Of a stretch of DNA of 64,000 nucleotides, positions 1 to 9,033 are shown piece after piece; position 1 is the first letter of the stretch; each line of letters begins with the position of its first letter. The DNA is from Paenibacillus kyungheensis (GTDB lineage Bacteria; Bacillota; Bacilli; Paenibacillales; Paenibacillaceae): contig NZ_CP117416.1 of NCBI RefSeq assembly GCF_028606985.1, forward strand, positions 4,130,001-4,194,000, read 5' to 3'. Position numbers and translations under genes: made by a program. The notes under the pieces were generated by a model. It was not told where the DNA came from. It saw only the letters and a list, made by a program, of their open reading frames with translations, and did no database searches.

Positions 1-313
1 CAGCATTGGCTACACCTTTTTTGGGATCACCTTGATCGTCATAAGGAACCAATTCGAGTGAATATCCTAATTTGGTAAACTCTTCTTTGTGATCTTCCAT
101 CGACATCTGTGCACCTAGCTTAATCGCTTCACCTTGAATAGAACTACCACCGGATAATGGAGATTGAGTAGCAATTTTAATCACTTTACCACCTGTACTT
201 GCTGTAGAACCTCCACTTGCGCCAGAAGAAGACGTAGCTCCATTTCCACACCCTGCCAGTAATCCTGTAATCAATGCTGCGATCATTAATCCACTCCACT
301 TGCTTCTCATCAT
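1..313 (-). CDS. Branched-chain amino-acid ABC transporter substrate-binding lipoprotein (5' part only)
   Basis: The reading frame starts at one of two adjacent ATG codons (313 or 310) behind an AAAGGGGG ribosome site and stays open to the window edge, so only about 104 N-terminal residues are present. The N-terminus has a signal peptide and a lipobox (LLAGC), then a Gly/Ser/Thr-rich linker. The following stretch VIKIATQSPLSGGSSIQGEA is typical of LivJ/LivK-type periplasmic-binding proteins, which capture Leu/Ile/Val for a Liv-type importer. Family assignment is good. The substrate is inferred, since the binding pocket lies outside the window. Confidence 0.8.
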   Translation of the reverse strand, partial: MMRSKWSGLMIAALITGLLAGCGNGATSSSGASGGSTASTGGKVIKIATQSPLSGGSSIQGEAIKLGAQMSMEDHKEEFTKLGYSLELVPYDDQGDPKKGVANA

Positions 314-671
314 AATCCCCCTTTAATAATGTCAACTTTAGTAACACATTAAATTAACTATATTGCCTATTTCTTACATCAGTATAACGATATCCATTAT
401 ATTATTCAATTAGAATTTATATCTTCTAATTCCAAATAATATAATATTTAAACATTATTAACTGATTAACATTCATTATACTGTGAAAATTTAGGTTATC
501 AATACTATTTTTATTCATTTTAAAAGTTTTTATAATTATTTACTGATATTTTATAATATACATTCTCTATTTCCAACATGTTAGGTATATACCATTTACC
601 TTTTTATTTTATCTTCTATGTAATATTTACATATTATTAATGTTATTTTATATAACATTAGTTCATAACAA
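314..671. other. AT-rich intergenic stretch
   Basis: About 360 bp of very AT-rich DNA between the divergent binding-protein gene and the terminator of the TetR gene. It must contain the promoter of the lipoprotein gene, but no single -35/-10 pair stands out. I see no ORF, RNA gene or repeat in it. Confidence 0.5.
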
Positions 672-730
672 AAAAGCCAGAACTTTCACTTATCTTCTTC
701 TTAGCGGAAGATAAACAAAGTTCTGGCTTA
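672..730 (-). terminator. Rho-independent terminator of the TetR/permease operon
   Basis: An outer stem AAGCCAGAACTTT / AAAGTTCTGGCTT encloses an inner TATCTTC/GAAGATA stem. Read on the minus strand it is followed by a T-run, so it terminates the regulator gene that ends at 779. Confidence 0.8.
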
Positions 731-778
731 GTTACCACTATACCTGTAAATAACATCTGCATATAGCATCTTGATGAT

Positions 779-1402
779 CTACGATATAGCGATCTGTTCA
801 TTGGTACAACCGAGACCACGTAAAATATACTGCGTCAATTCTTCTAACTGATCAGTCTCTACAGAACGCTGAATATCTAGCAATGTGACGACGGTTAATG
901 ACTTGACATCATTACTGCTAAATAAAATACTGCCCATCACTTGCAAAGAAGTATGATTCAACGACCGAAAATAAAAAGTACCTTGCTGTAGACCATGTTC
1001 CAAATAATGACGAAGTAATTGCCATACCGGAAGAGTGTACTTTTGAATAATATCGATTCGCTGAGAATGCAGGGTGAATTCTTGATGTATAATGTCTGAA
1101 ATCTCCGGATCACATTTGCAAAAATGATACATCTCTTCAATCAACCGCTTCATTCCCTGAATCGGATCGACTTCTTCACGACGGATATGTTCTGCAAATA
1201 GAGGAATTGGAATAAATTCTTTTAACATCGCTTCAAATAATGGCTCTTTGCCACCATAATAATACGAAACCAACGAAATATTCGCATTCGCTTCTTTGCA
1301 GATTTCTCGTACTGACGTCGCTTCAAACCCTTTTGTGGCTGCTAATTTTTTGGTTGCTTGCAAAATACGCATTTTAACATGGTCTTCATTTTTATCCACC
1401 AC
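779..1402 (-). CDS. TetR/AcrR-family transcriptional regulator
   Basis: About 207 residues. The N-terminal 60 residues form a TetR helix-turn-helix domain (GFEATSVREICKEANANISLVSYYYGGKE); the C-terminal ligand-binding half is helical and not assignable. The frame opens at GTG 1408, but GTG 1402 is better spaced from the AGGGA ribosome site, so that start is used. It lies 94 bp downstream of an ABC-2 type permease gene on the same strand, and a 29-bp near-perfect palindrome overlaps the promoter region ahead of that pair. The arrangement implies an autoregulated repressor of its own export operon. The inducer is unknown. The layout resembles B. subtilis yhgD-yhgE, but orthology is not claimed. 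Confidence 0.85.
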   Translation of the reverse strand: MVDKNEDHVKMRILQATKKLAATKGFEATSVREICKEANANISLVSYYYGGKEPLFEAMLKEFIPIPLFAEHIRREEVDPIQGMKRLIEEMYHFCKCDPEISDIIHQEFTLHSQRIDIIQKYTLPVWQLLRHYLEHGLQQGTFYFRSLNHTSLQVMGSILFSSNDVKSLTVVTLLDIQRSVETDQLEELTQYILRGLGCTNEQIAIS

Positions 1403-1501
1403 GTTCACTTCCCTGCCTTTGATTGCTATCGCTAGAAATCATCCGTATCTCCATGATGCGGAATAGTAATCTTTTCCAGCCATACTGTCTTTATCATATC
1501 A

Positions 1502-2653
1502 TCAAGACTCGGCTATCGCTACCAGTGGAGAGACAGGCAGTTTGTCTTTGCGTAGTGCAGTGGCAATTCCAATAATAAGAAGAGCAACAATCATAATACA
1601 TACCAGTGCTAGGCAATCTTTGCCTACACCTGTACCGCCGAACAATAGATTCATTAACCCTTGTACAGCATAAGTCGCTGGAAACGCCGACCCAATCCAC
1701 TGGTAAAAGTCTGGTAGCAATTCACGTGGCATCATCGCTCCTGACGAAACCAATTGTACAGACAGTATCAAAATATTAAATAGCATTCCTGCCATATCGA
1801 ATACAAATAAAAACATCTGTGCAACTAACATAAAAGTTAACAAGAATAATGCTTGAAAGCCCCACAATGCCATAAATCCATGCCCTAACTGTCCTCCGAA
1901 TAATGCCACCAGTGAAGTCCCTACCAGAGATACGACAATCGATGCACCTGCTGTCACTAACAAACGAACAGACATACGTGACCAGCGTCCGAACCGACTT
2001 GCCAGTGCTTTGGACGAAATCTGGAAGTTCTGTCCCATAATCATCGCACCGACATAGGAAGCCAGAATCATCATCATCGGCACCATCTGATTGTTCATCC
2101 CTTGTACGGGATTGACCGATTGAATATCAGACACCACCCGCTGAGACATCATTGTCGCCGCCGTCTGTGCTTGTTGTTCTGGAAGTTGTCCTGCAAATAC
2201 ACCTTTTAGTCCACTTTCCACAGCGACTTTATTAACATTAGCAGTAACTTTATCTGCAATCGAAGTCATCATATTTTTGATCATAATCGGATTGGATTCA
2301 TTGATAAAATAATGCAATTGTGCAGGATTCTGAGACTGTACAGTCGTTGCAAAATCTGCTGGAATCTCAATAATCATCTGTATATCACGTTCTTGCAATT
2401 GTTGTTGAGCTTGAGCTAACGTCATCCCTGTGCGAACACCTACAGGTAACGAAGATTGCAGACTGGTAATCAACTGTTCTCCGTATACTTTATCTTCATT
2501 AACAATAGCTACATTCAAGTGATCTAACCGTTCTGTAATGCCTTGATAACCAGTCATCCACACAATGGTAAAAATAAGCTGAAATAAAATCGCTGTCGCA
2601 ATCCCTACTTTGGTCGTAGGCAACTTCATAAATGCTGCAAAAATAGATTTCAT
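1502..2653 (-). CDS. ABC-2 type / YhgE-Pip-like membrane permease
   Basis: 383 residues with one N-terminal membrane helix (about residues 8-30), a large extracytoplasmic region of about 160 residues (LNVAIVNEDK, then a Gln-rich helical part), and five or so C-terminal helices. This is the layout of ABC-2 permeases and YhgE/Pip-domain proteins that export drugs, lipids or secreted factors. The start at 2653 is set by AGGAGGAATTATG; a 19-residue upstream extension to 2710 would run into the operator palindrome and has no ribosome site. No ATPase gene is adjacent, so it either uses a partner elsewhere or acts like stand-alone SNG1/DUF3533-type proteins. It is co-transcribed with the TetR gene downstream. 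Confidence 0.8.
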   Translation of the reverse strand: MKSIFAAFMKLPTTKVGIATAILFQLIFTIVWMTGYQGITERLDHLNVAIVNEDKVYGEQLITSLQSSLPVGVRTGMTLAQAQQQLQERDIQMIIEIPADFATTVQSQNPAQLHYFINESNPIMIKNMMTSIADKVTANVNKVAVESGLKGVFAGQLPEQQAQTAATMMSQRVVSDIQSVNPVQGMNNQMVPMMMILASYVGAMIMGQNFQISSKALASRFGRWSRMSVRLLVTAGASIVVSLVGTSLVALFGGQLGHGFMALWGFQALFLLTFMLVAQMFLFVFDMAGMLFNILILSVQLVSSGAMMPRELLPDFYQWIGSAFPATYAVQGLMNLLFGGTGVGKDCLALVCIMIVALLIIGIATALRKDKLPVSPLVAIAES

Positions 2654-2702
2654 AATTCCTCCTGTATCGGCTATCGCTACCGTATCCTTGATTTTACCAA
2701 AT

Positions 2703-2763
2703 TCAAACAATCGTTTTAAACGACTGTTTGATTAATATAATGATTGAAAACGATTACTGTCAA
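2703..2763 (-). promoter_or_regulatory. Promoter with TetR-type operator for the permease-regulator operon
   Basis: On the minus strand there is a -35 TTGACA (2758-2763) and, 18 bp later, a -10 TATATT (2734-2739). Immediately after the -10 lies a 29-bp palindrome (2703-2731). Its arms, TCAAACAATCGTTT and TCAAACAGTCGTTT read from each side, differ at one base around a single central T. An operator covering the transcription start is the usual TetR repression geometry. Binding by the adjacent TetR protein is inferred. Confidence 0.75.
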
Positions 2764-2804
2764 ACTTTATTTTAAATTTTACATATGTATTGTATTAGGA
2801 CGAT

Positions 2805-2837
2805 AAAAAAAGCATCCAGCAACTTGCACCAGATGCC
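2805..2837 (-). terminator. Terminator after the small helical protein gene
   Basis: A GCATC...GATGC stem with an inner GCAA/TTGC stem is followed on the minus strand by seven T residues. It sits 55 bp past the stop codon at 2892. Confidence 0.65.
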
Positions 2838-2891
2838 CAGAAATATGTGTAATTGTATATATTCCATACTATTCTTTCATCTGTACTGATC

Positions 2892-3164
2892 TTAACGTTC
2901 TCCTTGTAACACCTCTATCATTAATTCCCCACCTAATCGAAATCCATATGTAAATGAACCTGCACGATCCATACTGTTCAACTGGTAATACAAGTCCCAC
3001 ATAGATTCAAGCTCCAACCATTCTTCAGGAGACAGCTTCTCTTTCCACTCTGCCATTTTAGCTGATATTTGTTCGCTGATCTGTGTATATTCTTTGTTGT
3101 GAGATACTGCTTTCTCATCTGGACGCAAGTTGCCGTAGTAGATATTTTCTAACAGACTGCTCAT
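2892..3164 (-). CDS. Small helical protein of unknown function (DUF6809-like)
   Basis: 90 residues when started at ATG 3164, which has AAAGGA about nine bases upstream; a longer frame from 3233 has no ribosome site. The sequence MSSLLENIYYGNLRPDE, then WKEKLSPEEWLELESMWDLYYQL and FTYGFRLGGELMIEVL, is predicted almost entirely helical with no membrane segment. This pattern (short NxRPxE start, a middle amphipathic helix, a FxxGFRLG motif) matches small Firmicute proteins often labelled DUF6809, some of them phage-associated. No function is known. It sits beside an AT-rich accessory patch. Confidence 0.6.
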   Translation of the reverse strand: MSSLLENIYYGNLRPDEKAVSHNKEYTQISEQISAKMAEWKEKLSPEEWLELESMWDLYYQLNSMDRAGSFTYGFRLGGELMIEVLQGER

Positions 3165-3287
3165 GATTTTGTATCCTTTCTGTAGTTGATCATATACATT
3201 AATATGGTTTGCTGAATACATTATAATCATCATATACTACAGAGTGAGCTAAGCTAATGATTTATGCGAAAGTCGCATACGTTTAAG

Positions 3288-3562
3288 ATGTCTTTGAATA
3301 CTATAAATATATACAATTTAACGAGAGATTTATTTATAAGACTGCGTATTCCATTAATCGTTTTACCTTTAGGAATAGTATTATTCTTATCCTATTATGT
3401 AGGTCTTTTCTAGAATAATAGTGCTAAAATTCATCTTATATGTTATTTGTTGTAGCGCTAGTATTTATATCTGAGAAAAAAGTAAACGTATTTGCTGGGT
3501 TTGGTATATTAATATTAGGTTTACTTTTTGAATTTGTGATTGAACCTAAAGATTGGTCGTAA
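3288..3562 (+). pseudogene. Possible frameshifted remnant of a small membrane protein
   Basis: Two short frames lie end to end. 3288-3413 encodes 41 residues ending in a hydrophobic helix (IPLIVLPLGIVLFLSYYVGLF). 3440-3562, in another frame, encodes 40 residues with a second hydrophobic helix (VNVFAGFGILILGLLFEFV) and ends EPKDWS. Together they look like one two-helix membrane protein split by a frameshift and a stop. Neither piece has a convincing ribosome site. They could also be unrelated chance frames in AT-rich DNA, so confidence is low. Confidence 0.3.
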
Positions 3563-3624
3563 TTGCTTAGAGTGTTAACTTAGGATTCTATAAATGTATA
3601 ATTTTTAATCTAAGGAGAGATAAT

Positions 3625-4716
3625 ATGAGAATAAAAATATCAAAATATATGATACCCATTATTTGGCTAGATACAAGCATTTTAAGCAATTTTCAAATAT
3701 ATAAATCTAAAGGAACATTCAAATCAATTGAACACAAAAATTATGTAGAACAATTGTATCGGCTTATACAAACTAAAACAAAAGAAAAAAAGTTGATTTT
3801 TGCTTTGGGAGATCAATTTGAAGAACTTAATGGACGAACCGAAGAGGAATTTCTTGATCGTAGACGTACATCTCAAAACTTATCTATGAATATTAAAATG
3901 AAAAATCGTCAAATTATACATAATGATCAATTGAATGAAGCCATGAAATTTCACGTAGGTAAAACTTCAGTCTTACATTTTTCAGCTAAAAATCTTTTTT
4001 ATCAAGACCCTCTTGAAAAGATGAATGAAAATCAAAAGTATAGTATCTCTATTGAAAGCAAAAATGATTATTTATTGGCTAAAAATCGAAATATACAAAG
4101 CTTAGATTTTCAATCAGAACTGGAAAATGTCCATAAAGCAATTTCAGAAAAAAAGGTGACTTATGAGGAGCATTTGCAAGAGGAATATTTAGGTCGCCTT
4201 CGTGCTATTGATATAATAAGAACTAGACATAAAGAAAAATTAATAAAAATTTTATCCGATATTAATTCAAATAAATTTGAAAATGAAACAGAAATTATTT
4301 ATAGCCTTATAAATTGTCTAGAATACAATGAGTATTGGATTTATAAAGATATTGAGGAAATGTGGAAGTCTGCTAATAATATTCATGAACAATTATTTTC
4401 TCTAAATTTATTTAGTTATTATGAAAAGGTGAAGTCATTTTTAGAATCTAATGTATACAAATCATTACCCTATGTTGATATTAGTAGTAAATTAACTGCA
4501 AAAATTTTTATTGGTAAAAAACAAATTGCTAGTGGCGATCGAATGGATATCGAACATTTATCAACAGTTGTTCCCTTCGTAAACTATGTAGTCACAGACA
4601 CAGCAATGAAAAATCATCTTAAAGAATTAGAGATAGACAGAATATATAACACAGAAATATACGGTTCTAAATTTAGTGATTATTCTAAATTAATTGAAAA
4701 GCTAGAAAATTTATAA
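3625..4716 (+). CDS. PIN-like domain protein of unknown role
   Basis: 363 residues, start set by AAGGAGAG seven bases upstream. The N-terminus IIWLDTSIL supplies an acidic residue (D16) at the end of a beta strand, as in PIN-like nucleases. A possible second acidic site is EE at 66-67. The C-terminus (residues 302-330: SGDRMDIEHLSTVVPFVNY then VTDTAMKN) supplies D305/D308 and D325 in the order expected for a PIN fold. Between them is a roughly 200-residue charged, helical insert. The gene is markedly AT-richer than its flanks, stands alone, and lies next to a broken gene, which suggests horizontal acquisition. Nuclease activity and any role in defence or RNA turnover are inferences; I cannot name the subfamily. 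Confidence 0.6.
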   Translation: MRIKISKYMIPIIWLDTSILSNFQIYKSKGTFKSIEHKNYVEQLYRLIQTKTKEKKLIFALGDQFEELNGRTEEEFLDRRRTSQNLSMNIKMKNRQIIHNDQLNEAMKFHVGKTSVLHFSAKNLFYQDPLEKMNENQKYSISIESKNDYLLAKNRNIQSLDFQSELENVHKAISEKKVTYEEHLQEEYLGRLRAIDIIRTRHKEKLIKILSDINSNKFENETEIIYSLINCLEYNEYWIYKDIEEMWKSANNIHEQLFSLNLFSYYEKVKSFLESNVYKSLPYVDISSKLTAKIFIGKKQIASGDRMDIEHLSTVVPFVNYVVTDTAMKNHLKELEIDRIYNTEIYGSKFSDYSKLIEKLENL

Positions 4717-4762
4717 ACTTTTATATTAGATCAGATTAATTAACTTGCATTTTATAAATAAG

Positions 4763-4800
4763 AAAGAGTTACCGCCTCTTCCTCACGGTAACCCTCTCTT
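4763..4800 (-). terminator. Hairpin between convergent PIN-like gene and ald
   Basis: GTTACCG / CGGTAAC arms flank an 11-base loop (CTCTTCC-rich). The T-rich tract after it on the minus strand is interrupted (TCTTTCTTATTTAT), so it is a moderate terminator for ald and perhaps for both strands. Confidence 0.55.
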
Positions 4801-4815
4801 CCATTTACTTCCTTT

Positions 4816-5952
4816 TTAATTCAACGCCGCAAAAGTCTCAACCAATGCTTCATTTACATCCACATGTGTATAGCCCAAATCTCTCGCCACCGCCGCATAC
4901 GTCATTCGACCTGCCGCTGTGTTCACTCCTAATTTCAAAGCAGGATTACTTTCAAGTGCTACTCTCAATCCTTGATTCGCAATCTGTGTTACATAAGGCA
5001 ATGTCGCATTCGTCAATGCCATCGTCGACGTTCTTGGTACCGCACCCGGCATATTCGCCACAGCGTAATGGACAACACCATGCTTCACATACGTCGGTTC
5101 GTTATGTGTCGTAATCCGGTCAATCGTCTCGACAATTCCGCCCTGATCGATCGCTACATCGACAATGACAGAGTTTGGCGACATCGATTGTACCATCGCT
5201 TCGGTGACTAATTTAGGTGCTTTCGCTCCCGGAATCAATACAGCTCCGATCACTAGATCCGAAGCGGCTACCGCTTCTGCAATATTGTAAGGATTGGAGA
5301 TTAACGTCTGGATCGATGAGCCAAAGATATCTTCTAACTGACGCAACCGATCTGGGTTCAAGTCCATAATCGTTACATCTGCTCCCAGTCCGACTGCGGT
5401 TTTGGCAGCATTTGTTCCGACCACGCCACCACCGATAATAGTTACTTTTCCTTTTTTCACACCCGGTACACCACTGAGCAAGATACCTTTACCACCATGA
5501 GGACTTTCAAGGAATTGTGCACCGATCTGACTTGCCATACGTCCAGCGACTTCGCTCATTGGAGTTAGTAATGGTAACGTCCGATTCACTTCTACTGTCT
5601 CGTAAGCGATCCCGATGACTTTATGCTCGATGAGAGCAGCAGCCAGCTTCGGTTCTGCGGCGAGATGGAGATAAGTGAATAGAATTAAGCCTTCACGAAA
5701 ATACACATATTCGGATGGCAATGGTTCTTTTACTTTCAACACCATCTCTGCGGTACTCCACACTTGAGCCGCTTCGACCAGAATCTGCGCCCCTGCTTGT
5801 TCGTAGACGCTATCTGTGAATCCACTACCTGCACCAGCGCCAGATTGGATATAGACCTCATGCCCTGCTCCGCTTAATGTAGCCACACCTGCTGGTGTAA
5901 TCGCTACCCGATTTTCGTTGTTTTTAATTTCTGTCGGGACTCCAATTCTCAT
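4816..5952 (-). CDS. ald: Alanine dehydrogenase
   Basis: 378 residues, the usual length for Ald. It catalyses reversible NAD-dependent deamination of L-alanine to pyruvate and ammonium, for alanine use as carbon and nitrogen source and during sporulation. It has the N-terminal signature [20 protein letters not shown] with substrate-binding R15, K75 in VKVKEP and catalytic H96 in YLHLA. The Rossmann motif GGGVVG is at about 174-179, with the NAD-ribose-binding acid D197. The start has AAAGGAGG eight bases upstream. A PucR/AdeR-type regulator lies directly upstream on the same strand, as in Bacillus, supporting alanine-responsive activation. Confidence 0.97.
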   Translation of the reverse strand: MRIGVPTEIKNNENRVAITPAGVATLSGAGHEVYIQSGAGAGSGFTDSVYEQAGAQILVEAAQVWSTAEMVLKVKEPLPSEYVYFREGLILFTYLHLAAEPKLAAALIEHKVIGIAYETVEVNRTLPLLTPMSEVAGRMASQIGAQFLESPHGGKGILLSGVPGVKKGKVTIIGGGVVGTNAAKTAVGLGADVTIMDLNPDRLRQLEDIFGSSIQTLISNPYNIAEAVAASDLVIGAVLIPGAKAPKLVTEAMVQSMSPNSVIVDVAIDQGGIVETIDRITTHNEPTYVKHGVVHYAVANMPGAVPRTSTMALTNATLPYVTQIANQGLRVALESNPALKLGVNTAAGRMTYAAVARDLGYTHVDVNEALVETFAALN

Positions 5953-6184
5953 GCCAGTTCCTCCTTTAAGGTACGTTCTTGCTCTACGTCATCATTATAG
6001 GATAGATAAAATGTCATGTAATCGTCTAATTCCCCAAATTTGAAGGTTTTTATTTGTGTAAAAATACAAAAGGTTATCTAAATATGTCATATAATCTAAC
6101 TCATTAACTCATAAAGGTTTATAAATAAAATATTTCAACAATAAATTTCACATCAAAGAGAAGCTTTATACTACATATATACCC
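5953..6184 (-). promoter_or_regulatory. ald upstream region with a candidate regulator dyad
   Basis: The 232 bp between adeR and ald is AT-rich. A dyad TTTGTGT-N4-ATACAAA (6053-6070, one arm mismatch) lies about 100 bp upstream of the ald start and is a candidate AdeR site. This is only a pattern match. No strong terminator after adeR was seen, so read-through is possible. Confidence 0.35.
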
Positions 6185-7399
6185 TTATTCTGATTCTTCT
6201 AATAGTAAAAGCTTAATTTCTAGATACAATGTTACTTTTTGCGCCATATCGTTCAGATCGATCTGTCCGACTTCGGCTATTCGTTTGAGCCGATAATTCA
6301 GTGTATTGGTATGCACATGCAGTTGCCCGGCAGCTAATTTGGCATCGCTGTTATGATCGAGAAATACAGCTAACGTATGCAGTAAATGACTATGATGCTC
6401 TTGATCGTACGCCGCAAGCTTGTCTAGTGGAGACGTATACGCCGGGAATTGTACAGCTTCTTGCTTCATTGCATAGAGATACCGGTAAAATCCTGCTTGT
6501 GGATAATACAAAATAGAAGTCGTTTCAGGCAATCGGTGATGTAACATCAATAGATATTGCGCTTCGGTATAGCTACGACTGATCGCTAATACAGAGGACA
6601 CTACACTCCCTGCTCCATATTCAATAGGAGATGAAGGTAGTAACGTAGAAAGTCGATTCACCAGAGGAACAATCGTATGTTCGACAGGTGCGACTGAAGA
6701 GGCTGTTTTGGCAGTACTGCATAATAGAATCAACCGATGGGGCTCTCGCAAATGAAGCACAATTCGTACAGCATACTCGGTAGCGGCTTGCATGGCTTTG
6801 TCTAACCAATCGTTGTTATCATGATTGCTGTCTTGTTCAATCATTAGAATGTACGAATAAGCAGGCATTTGTATACCTACTTCACGAGCTTGTGCTAGCG
6901 CATCTTGTTCCGAAGTAAATCGACCTTTTAATAAACGGTTAAAAAAATCAATACTTTGTTTACGCTTTTGCATCTGGATCATTTTGGATGCAGCTAGAGT
7001 AGCACTGTATTTTAATTGCTGGATTTGCTCACTGGTGAAAGAACCTTTATTTTCAAGCAACCAGATATAGCCGAGCACTTCATCGTAATGCCGAATCGCG
7101 ATTGCCATCCGGTTATTTAATCCCACTTGGCTCATGCCCTCTACATGCACAGGTTCCCATGTATCTAGCAATTGTTGCATCGCTCCCGATTCATACAGTG
7201 CACGCACTACATCTTCAGGCACTTTGCGTCCGACAATGGTAGCGATGCGCGCAGGATCGCTATTCGGATCATGCGAACTGTAGGCTAGCAGGCGGTGTTC
7301 TGCATCTTCTATCGTTACAGGTGTCTCCATGACTTCACTTATTTTTTCGACTAATGTTTGTAAATTATCGATATCCATTTCGTTAATTTTGGGGATCAT
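6185..7399 (-). CDS. adeR: PucR/CdaR-family activator, probable AdeR (ald regulator)
   Basis: 404 residues. The N-terminal half is a GAF-like sensory domain (TPVTIEDAEHRLLAYSSHD, then IAIRHYDEVLGYIWLLE), followed by a middle GGDEF-like region. A C-terminal PucR-type helix-turn-helix is seen in AAGQLHVHTNTLNYRLKRIA. In B. subtilis AdeR (YukF), encoded beside ald, activates ald in response to L-alanine. Same family, same neighbour and similar length support the name. The start ATG has GGTGG six bases upstream. Confidence 0.85.
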   Translation of the reverse strand: MIPKINEMDIDNLQTLVEKISEVMETPVTIEDAEHRLLAYSSHDPNSDPARIATIVGRKVPEDVVRALYESGAMQQLLDTWEPVHVEGMSQVGLNNRMAIAIRHYDEVLGYIWLLENKGSFTSEQIQQLKYSATLAASKMIQMQKRKQSIDFFNRLLKGRFTSEQDALAQAREVGIQMPAYSYILMIEQDSNHDNNDWLDKAMQAATEYAVRIVLHLREPHRLILLCSTAKTASSVAPVEHTIVPLVNRLSTLLPSSPIEYGAGSVVSSVLAISRSYTEAQYLLMLHHRLPETTSILYYPQAGFYRYLYAMKQEAVQFPAYTSPLDKLAAYDQEHHSHLLHTLAVFLDHNSDAKLAAGQLHVHTNTLNYRLKRIAEVGQIDLNDMAQKVTLYLEIKLLLLEESE

Positions 7400-7514
7400 A
7401 GCGCACCACCTGTAATAAGCAATTTTACCCGTTCAATACATTATAGGCTTTATTGAATATACTGTTTTTTTCTGGAATTTACAATTATGGATAATCAACT
7501 TGATGTTAAATATG

Positions 7515-7572
7515 AAAAAAACCTGTCGATCATAATCAACCACATCAAGAGTGGCAGATCGATCAACAGGTT
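7515..7572 (-). terminator. Terminator in the ecsAB-adeR gap
   Basis: Arms AACCTGTCGATC (7520-7531) and GATCAACAGGTT (7561-7572) pair with one mismatch, and on the minus strand a run of seven T follows. It lies 233 bp past the ecsB stop. The rest of the 7400-7804 gap holds the adeR promoter region and no supported gene; a nine-codon frame near 7735 is too short to claim. Confidence 0.7.
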
Positions 7573-7804
7573 GATTACAAAAATCATATATTCAGATCAT
7601 ACATTCCATACGTACAGATAGGATATCATCCTACAGCAGATATAAGCGATCTCAAGCCATTTGGACTGCAAATAACATAACATCCTATCGAATATGCTTG
7701 AAGAAAGTTCAACGCCAGCTATTTTGCTTGGCAAACATCACTTTTTCCTTATAGTAGAAAAATGTAATAGCAAAAGTCGCACTTATAGTGCCAAGATTAG
7801 AACT

Positions 7805-9031
7805 TTAATCAAATTCCGCTTCCGCTTCGATATCTTTAAGCCATTTGCGATTCAATGAACGGCGATATAACCAGACCGCTACCAAGCCTGCGATAAATGT
7901 AAGAATCATTCGCACCGGATCACCTGCACTTGCAAGAGGTAACCACAGTAGCAATGTTATCCATATCTGTGTCTGTGTGATTAATTTGACCGTTTCCAGA
8001 CGTTGTGATTCAGGAGGAATCGGATAGATTGATAACCAGAGTGTATCGGTATGTTGCTTACGCAAACTGGTCATTTGCATCCCTGCTAGTAAAATAAACA
8101 GCAGATATACCACAATGCCGAACCACGATTCACGAGTAATCAATACAAATACGATACCGATCACTACAAATCGAATCAAGATCGGTAATAGCTCTCCACG
8201 AACCAATGTTTTGGAAACGAGAAAACGAAATGCTTTGGCAGGTATCCAGGGTACACGATTGCCGACAAAAGATAACCAGCGGCGATGACTGACTTTGCGT
8301 TCGCCATTCGGTACATCGACAAACCAACCGAGCATACGCATGACGCCTGCGGCATGATTTCTTTCTGTCGCAATCAATCGTTCCCACGGCACAGAAGCCT
8401 TACCGGGAATACGCAACAGCACGATATAGACAAGAGCAATTACAACGACTGCAATAAGAGCAGTCATCAGTGGCAACCAGAGAAATGCCGCCAGTAAGCC
8501 AATAATCAATACATAGCGCAATAGACGATAACCGACACGAGCAGCGGCTGTATTCATCCGCAATTCTTGCCAGCTTCCGTAACTACCGAGTAATTTGGCA
8601 ATAATCAGCACAATCACAAGTAGACTTAACGACTTGGCGTTCATATCTGCACGTACGTAAAATGGAAAAGCAACCAGTGCTAGAATCAACAACCAGATCG
8701 TTTTCCCAATCACACTACTACGCCAAGCCGGAGCAAAGTATTCACGCATACGCACTTCGAGTGGCAACATAAATACAATATCGGCTGTTCGCATATACGT
8801 ACGCACACTGCCATAGATCGATAGCGGTGTGAATAAAATCAGTAATATCCAGTGTACAGGCAGACCTTGAGGTACATTTTGCAAAAAGGTCGTATACCAT
8901 GCTGCAAATACAATGAGCAGAAAAAAAGTGACGATTGCGAGTCCGCTTTGCATCACATAGCGTAGATAAGGAAGCACTTCTCCCCAAAAAGCTTGTTGCC
9001 TCTGCTGACGTAACTTGAGCAGATCATTCAT
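7805..9031 (-). CDS. ecsB: EcsB-type ABC transporter permease
   Basis: 408 residues, the length of Bacillus EcsB. It is an integral membrane protein with about eight hydrophobic segments, starting near residue 25 (YVMQSGLAIVTFFLLIVFAAW) and ending near 395, with a basic C-terminal tail (RRSLNRKWLKDIE). The gene starts 3 bp after the ecsA stop, so the two are translationally coupled. In Bacillus and Staphylococcus EcsAB influences secretion, intramembrane proteolysis, competence and biofilm; its direct substrate is debated. No ecsC follows; a terminator is 230 bp downstream. Confidence 0.85.
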   Translation of the reverse strand: MNDLLKLRQQRQQAFWGEVLPYLRYVMQSGLAIVTFFLLIVFAAWYTTFLQNVPQGLPVHWILLILFTPLSIYGSVRTYMRTADIVFMLPLEVRMREYFAPAWRSSVIGKTIWLLILALVAFPFYVRADMNAKSLSLLVIVLIIAKLLGSYGSWQELRMNTAAARVGYRLLRYVLIIGLLAAFLWLPLMTALIAVVVIALVYIVLLRIPGKASVPWERLIATERNHAAGVMRMLGWFVDVPNGERKVSHRRWLSFVGNRVPWIPAKAFRFLVSKTLVRGELLPILIRFVVIGIVFVLITRESWFGIVVYLLFILLAGMQMTSLRKQHTDTLWLSIYPIPPESQRLETVKLITQTQIWITLLLWLPLASAGDPVRMILTFIAGLVAVWLYRRSLNRKWLKDIEAEAEFD

Positions 9032-9033
9032 AA

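Noticed and set aside
7700-7770. Nine-codon minus-strand frame after ecsB
   Set aside because: Too short and without supporting context despite an AAGGAAAAA stretch upstream.
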